From Anoxybacterium sp963668245 (lineage in GTDB: Bacteria > Bacillota > Clostridia > Peptostreptococcales > Anaerovoracaceae), in the NCBI GenBank assembly GCA_963668245.2, contig OY764195.2:434001-498000 (forward strand): a stretch of 64,000 bases of DNA, read 5' to 3'. Below, piece after piece: positions 60,129 through 64,000 of the stretch. The translations under genes were made by a program, and so were the position numbers. Within the stretch, counting starts at the first letter, position 1; every line of letters starts with the position of its first letter. Under the pieces are notes generated by a model. That model searched no databases. It saw only the letters and a program-made list of their open reading frames with translations, and had not been told where the DNA came from.

Positions 60129-60809
60129 TTACTGTGCATATTCACCATTATAGTTTACTAGAACAGCATCAGAGACCCCTGGTACGCTAGAGATTTCTTC
60201 TACAAAAGTTGTATTTGATGTTTTGAGTTTCAATTCTACTGTAAGCTCAATTGTGCCATTTTTTATTGATTTTGACTTAATTGCATATGGAAAACGATTG
60301 AGAACAGTTTTTATTTCAATAAATGCATCTTCTTGATAGTTTACAATCAAGATAAACGTTTTATATTTGTTGTAATGCAAATTCATCGATAGCATGGCTA
60401 CTCCAATCACAATAGAACCGATAAAGGAAAGAGCATAAATGCCTGCACCAATTGTTATTCCCGTTGTAATCGCCCAAAACAAAAATACAATATCCATGGC
60501 ATCCTTTATGGCAGAACGAAAACGCACAATGGACAGAGCTCCAACCATACCTAGGGACAATACAATATTTGAACTAATTGTCATTACCACTAACGTAGTA
60601 ATCATCGTCATCATCACCAGGGAATAATTAAAAGAAAAACTGTAAACAACTCCTCTAAAGGAATATTTGTATACATAGAAAATAAACATGCCTAAAAAAT
60701 AGGATATTAACAGTCCTAAAAAAATATCAAAAGCAGAAATGTTTCCAAAATTGCCGCTGTTGATTACACTATTTTTAATTATGTCCGTAAAATTCATTGT
60801 ACCTTGCAT
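60129..60809 (-). CDS. DUF4956 membrane protein
   Basis: A 226-residue protein with four hydrophobic segments in its first 150 residues and a soluble C-terminal domain of about 85 residues. It carries the DUF4956 core ISSNIVLSLGMVGALSIVRFRSAIKDAMDIVFLFWAI. The chosen ATG 60809 overlaps the VTC stop by one base (TAATG) with GGGGA upstream; the open frame starts at 60824. The function is unknown; it is commonly found beside VTC and CotH genes. Confidence 0.88.
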   Translation of the reverse strand: MQGTMNFTDIIKNSVINSGNFGNISAFDIFLGLLISYFLGMFIFYVYKYSFRGVVYSFSFNYSLVMMTMITTLVVMTISSNIVLSLGMVGALSIVRFRSAIKDAMDIVFLFWAITTGITIGAGIYALSFIGSIVIGVAMLSMNLHYNKYKTFILIVNYQEDAFIEIKTVLNRFPYAIKSKSIKNGTIELTVELKLKTSNTTFVEEISSVPGVSDAVLVNYNGEYAQ

Positions 60810-61504
60810 TATATCAATCCCCATTCATTATTTATTATTGCCTGTCTACATAAAACATACTTTGATATTGCCAGCGGTTTTTTATCCACCACAGAAAGAT
60901 AGCGTTTGATGATATCAGGCAAGAACTCATCAAATTTCACTTCTAAAATTAGCTGTTCTTCCGGTATGATTTTCCGCCCCGTTGTTTCTTCAAACATTTT
61001 ATTGATATTACTAGATGCCTTTAACTCTTTGTCAAATGTAATTCTGACGTTTCCCGCTTTCATGATATAAGCTTCTCGGGTATAATCAACAATCACCTTA
61101 GGCCGCAAGAAAAGGTTCCGATATTCATAGTAAAAGGAAAGGGCAACGTCATTTCCTGATGTTCTTAAAAACCCAATATCCCCTGCCATAATCATGTCGT
61201 ATCCCTGCCGTGAAAGTGAGTAATCTTCTTTGTTTGTATTGTTATTGTATTTCCTTTTTCTCTCTAATTTTATGATTCTATCCGAATAATCATAAATCCG
61301 AATTCGGAATTTCTTACGTGCAAAAATCCCTGCATTTTTTTCATACAGCGCACTGTCAAAGATATCATCAAAATACAAGCTCCTTATCAAGTACCCCATC
61401 CCGCTGGAGTTACTATCTAGAGGCATTGTAAGCTTAATGATATTTTTTAGTTTCGTATATTCCTGACGAGAAATATAATATTTCAACTCATTTCGGAAAT
61501 GCAT
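60809..61504 (-). CDS. VTC-domain (polyphosphate polymerase-like) protein
   Basis: A 231-residue single-domain protein of the CYTH-like tunnel fold. It shows the expected ordered charged residues: RNELKYYI (R4, K8), RSLYFDD (R41), RKKFRIRIYD (63-72), KLERKRK (79-85) and a late glutamate-rich strand EEQLILEVKFDEFLP. In yeast the VTC domain makes polyphosphate from ATP; the bacterial stand-alone forms are unproven. It is coupled to DUF4956 by the shared TAATG. Confidence 0.9.
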   Translation of the reverse strand: MHFRNELKYYISRQEYTKLKNIIKLTMPLDSNSSGMGYLIRSLYFDDIFDSALYEKNAGIFARKKFRIRIYDYSDRIIKLERKRKYNNNTNKEDYSLSRQGYDMIMAGDIGFLRTSGNDVALSFYYEYRNLFLRPKVIVDYTREAYIMKAGNVRITFDKELKASSNINKMFEETTGRKIIPEEQLILEVKFDEFLPDIIKRYLSVVDKKPLAISKYVLCRQAIINNEWGLI

Positions 61505-61518
61505 TTTCTACAACCACC

Positions 61519-63258
61519 TCAATCCACTTGAACTTCCAAGACCCCGGTATACTCAACATCATTCAAATCTTCATATTGGTCAAAGGCTTCCATTGTATTC
61601 CCCTTTGAGTCCATCACAGTTGCTTTCATAAAGTATTTGCCTGGAGGAAGGTTTGCGCTCACTTCCGTCGTTTCCAAATTGCTTTGCGAAATCACGATAT
61701 TTTGCATATCTGGCGTAGTAGAAACCTCTAACTTATATTTTAGCTTATCATCTTGTAAATCAAAAGAGCTTCCCCAACTAAAATAAGCGAGACCGCCCTT
61801 CATCTCTACTGGTGACTGAAAGAAAGGCATTGGTTTTTCTTTTGATGCTACATAATAATCATAATTCTTTTGAGGCATTGTATCTAACAAATTATAAGAA
61901 AACGCAAATTTTTCCGGAGAAGAACGAAGTTTTGCTAGATCTTCTGGGGTTGATTGTGATTTGAGCACAGCCGGGTAATACTCAGTAAGGAACGAGTCAA
62001 TTTTATCCTTCGTGTAAAGTTTCATTAGTTCTTCTATTTTTTCATCAAGCAACTTGACGTTTTGCTCTTTTCTCAAAAATCGGTTGTTCAGTCTGGATCC
62101 CCAAAGACATTGAATTCCTTTTTGCCAGTCCGGGTAAACCTCCTCCTGCCGATCAAGGGTAGCTTCATCTTCCCAACCCCAAGCTCCATCACAATCCCAT
62201 GGGATAAAGTACCAATTATTTATTGTTTGCGGACTATATAAGAAAAAATTCTGACTGACGGTGTCATTGTTTCCCATAATAACATTAGAAGCAAGCCATG
62301 TTAAATAATTATCCAAATTAAAGTGCTCCTGCATTACATCATCAATATCCATCGAATAATCATTTAAATCTGTGAGCATATCAATTAGCTTCGTGTGGTC
62401 TTCGCTCCCTCTTATTTCAAGCCGTTGTTCAAAGAGAGCTTTATCATAACTTTTATCTGTTTTCAATTGAATCGTTTCAGGATACCGATAAAACTCGAAA
62501 TTGTTTGCTTTATACAACTGCCCATCACTATCTAATCCATGGGCTTTTAAATACCGTTTATTCACTTGTTCAACATGGGTAAATAGCCCATACTCCAAAA
62601 ACTCCCCCTCTTTTCCTTGGGAAATATCTTTGATATGCAGTCGCACAAACTGAGTTCGAAGACTTGGAATATCTGGTATGATTTCATAAAAGTCGTAACT
62701 CAATTTGTTACGCACCCTACTTCTATCTGTTGGATGAAAATTTAGATTGAGAACCTTCTGTCCACCCCATAACGCAACTTTGTCCGACAATGTGATTTTA
62801 AAAGATTTGTATTTGCTTCTACTTGTAGAATGGCCTCTTGGTTCTAATACTGAATTCGCTGTTTTAGACGTTATATTAGAAAAGTCCAATTTTGGTCCCT
62901 TTTCATCACCCAATTGAAAAAAAGCTTCTGCAGCAGGCACTTCAGCTAAATCATAATAGCTATATTTATATGCAAGGATATCTGAAAAATTACTGTATTT
63001 TTCTTGATCGGGAGGAAGAACAGTGATATAAACATCGATTACACTTCCATCTTCATCCGAGGCATAAAGGCTTTGGTTATCCACAATCTGAACCTGTTGA
63101 CTCTGCTCCATCTTTGGTTCTTCATATGGTGGACCTGCAAGCGTCCCCTCCTCTGCATTTGCTCTATAAACCATATCCATTACGATAATTCCCGCACCGA
63201 TTAGCAGAAGCATAACCATTGTAATAATTAATAGGATTTTCCCTCTTTTTCTCAGCAT
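61519..63258 (-). CDS. CotH kinase family protein
   Basis: A 579-residue protein from ATG 63258 (AAGGAG six bases upstream; the open frame begins at 63360). It has an N-terminal membrane anchor (about 7-27), then an extracellular CotH-type atypical kinase domain (SRSKYKSFKITL, RNKLSYDFYEI, YGLFTHVEQVNKRYLKAHG, NNWYFIPWDCDGAWGWED) and a C-terminal fibronectin-III-like region. CotH proteins phosphorylate spore-coat proteins in Bacillus. This one sits in a polysaccharide-type operon, so it may modify a surface protein or polymer instead. Confidence 0.9.
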   Translation of the reverse strand: MLRKRGKILLIITMVMLLLIGAGIIVMDMVYRANAEEGTLAGPPYEEPKMEQSQQVQIVDNQSLYASDEDGSVIDVYITVLPPDQEKYSNFSDILAYKYSYYDLAEVPAAEAFFQLGDEKGPKLDFSNITSKTANSVLEPRGHSTSRSKYKSFKITLSDKVALWGGQKVLNLNFHPTDRSRVRNKLSYDFYEIIPDIPSLRTQFVRLHIKDISQGKEGEFLEYGLFTHVEQVNKRYLKAHGLDSDGQLYKANNFEFYRYPETIQLKTDKSYDKALFEQRLEIRGSEDHTKLIDMLTDLNDYSMDIDDVMQEHFNLDNYLTWLASNVIMGNNDTVSQNFFLYSPQTINNWYFIPWDCDGAWGWEDEATLDRQEEVYPDWQKGIQCLWGSRLNNRFLRKEQNVKLLDEKIEELMKLYTKDKIDSFLTEYYPAVLKSQSTPEDLAKLRSSPEKFAFSYNLLDTMPQKNYDYYVASKEKPMPFFQSPVEMKGGLAYFSWGSSFDLQDDKLKYKLEVSTTPDMQNIVISQSNLETTEVSANLPPGKYFMKATVMDSKGNTMEAFDQYEDLNDVEYTGVLEVQVD

Positions 63259-63260
63259 AT

Positions 63261-63998
63261 CTAACTCCTTGTATCTTCTTTTGGCCCAAATGCCAATACC
63301 AATTTTGATATACGCGTAAATAATCCCGAAGGCAACACTTGGCGCAGTGGTTGATTGCAATATGTAAAGTAATCTAAATTCATTAAATAATGGCTTAATC
63401 TTGCATATCCTATAAAAAACGTAACTCCGGTTGACAAGAAAAATCCAAAGCCATCAATTCTTACGCCAAGATGTAACAAAGCATAAGTAAATATTAAATT
63501 TGTAATAAAGAAAGAGAAACTAATTCCTGTCGCTCCATTGATATCATCAAAATAGAGAAGACACATCACACAAATATAAATTGCACTGTATACATAGCAC
63601 CCCAACGAAAGAATACTAAAGATATCTATTGATTCAGAGGTAATACCTAGTCTTGGCAATAAGATTCTCCCTAATAGAATAAATACAATTGTAAAAAAAA
63701 GCTGAATTTCCATGACCCCAGAATATTCCTGATATAAAGTTTTGATCATCGTACTCTTGGCAGTCTCCATTTCTTTCAAGCCACCTCCATGAATAATTTG
63801 ATCATAATAATCCTTATACCGATCATAAAAATTGGTTTCAAAAAATATCACAAAAAATATCATAGCCGGAATAATGGTCAAAAATGCGTAAAACATTGGC
63901 ACATCATAAAAAGGTGCTAACCTAAAATTCTTGGCAATCACAGTAGCATCCTCTGCCATCCAATAAACCATATTTTGAATATAAATGCCGGCATTCAT
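63261..63998 (-). CDS. pelG: PelG-like exopolysaccharide transporter, C-terminal part (window edge)
   Basis: A frame open to the right edge gives at least 245 residues with many hydrophobic segments and a C-terminal pattern I recognise as PelG, the putative Pel polysaccharide flippase: NFRLAPFYDVPMFYAFLTIIPAMIFFVIFFETNFYDRYKDYYDQI, then GVMEIQLFF, LYFDDINGAT and YARLSHYLMNLDYFTYCNQPL. The N-terminal half lies outside the window, so the visible ATG at 63998 is not the start. It stands 2 bases upstream of the CotH gene, so they are co-transcribed. Confidence 0.75.
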   Translation of the reverse strand: MNAGIYIQNMVYWMAEDATVIAKNFRLAPFYDVPMFYAFLTIIPAMIFFVIFFETNFYDRYKDYYDQIIHGGGLKEMETAKSTMIKTLYQEYSGVMEIQLFFTIVFILLGRILLPRLGITSESIDIFSILSLGCYVYSAIYICVMCLLYFDDINGATGISFSFFITNLIFTYALLHLGVRIDGFGFFLSTGVTFFIGYARLSHYLMNLDYFTYCNQPLRQVLPSGLFTRISKLVLAFGPKEDTRS

Positions 63999-64000
63999 AA

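Noticed and set aside
1..64000. CRISPR arrays, rRNA or tRNA genes
   Set aside because: No regularly spaced repeats and no tRNA or rRNA signatures were noticed on either strand by reading.

Overview
This window is a bacterial chromosome segment from an anaerobic, AT-rich Gram-positive organism, most likely a Clostridia member. Support for this comes from the ferredoxin, the reverse rubrerythrin, Rex, a CIRCE-controlled groESL operon, an FMN riboswitch ahead of an ECF riboflavin transporter, and a radical 2-hydroxyacyl-CoA dehydratase with its ATP-dependent activator. The sequence alone does not fix the family. I found no rRNA, tRNA or CRISPR array. Almost all genes are on the minus strand, so operons read from high to low coordinates.

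Layout. Positions 1-6.2 kb are visibly AT-richer and look like the end of an integrated mobile element. A tyrosine integrase abuts the 3' end of guaA, followed by a 780-bp gene-poor stretch, a nuclease-like gene and an SF2 helicase gene. A complete IS66-family element (244-2824) with a perfect 8-bp target duplication splits the helicase in its motif VI. From 6.2 to 15.4 kb lie guaBA, a VanY-type carboxypeptidase with an odd GGADGPT motif, and a translationally coupled amino-acid permease / SBP-domain histidine kinase / NtrC-type regulator set.

The most distinctive locus is 15.4-29.9 kb: an 11-gene catabolic operon behind a textbook sigma-54 promoter (28013-28030), next to a PAS / sigma-54 activator gene. 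The operon encodes a 2-hydroxyacyl-CoA dehydratase (alpha, beta, activator), 3-hydroxyacyl-CoA dehydrogenase, enoyl-CoA hydratase, thiolase, AbfT-like CoA-transferase, a TRAP transporter and a dienoyl-CoA-reductase-type flavoenzyme. Together these can import a 2-hydroxy acid, activate it, dehydrate it to the enoyl-CoA and finish beta-oxidation without an acyl-CoA dehydrogenase. The dehydratase alpha gene carries one frameshift and the activator gene carries two, so the locus is either decaying, badly sequenced or recoded.

The stretch 30-48 kb is mainly housekeeping: groESL, an 8-oxoguanine glycosylase, a P-loop/Gls24 fusion, ferredoxin, rex, acpP, an ABC-F ATPase, tsaD-rimI-tsaB-tsaE, ribU with its riboswitch, pepV, capA, nfu, a LivJ-type binding protein and rubrerythrin. 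It ends with an AEC transporter whose promoter is wrapped in an inverted repeat beside a FadR-type regulator. The stretch 48.8-58.6 kb holds a rubredoxin-domain protein, an ornithine-racemase-like gene with two tandem acyl-CoA synthetases, homoserine dehydrogenase, an APC permease, cysK and an EamA transporter. The right end (58.7-64 kb) holds a secreted beta-helix protein converging on a DUF4956 / VTC-domain / CotH / PelG set that continues past the window and looks like part of a Pel-type exopolysaccharide locus.
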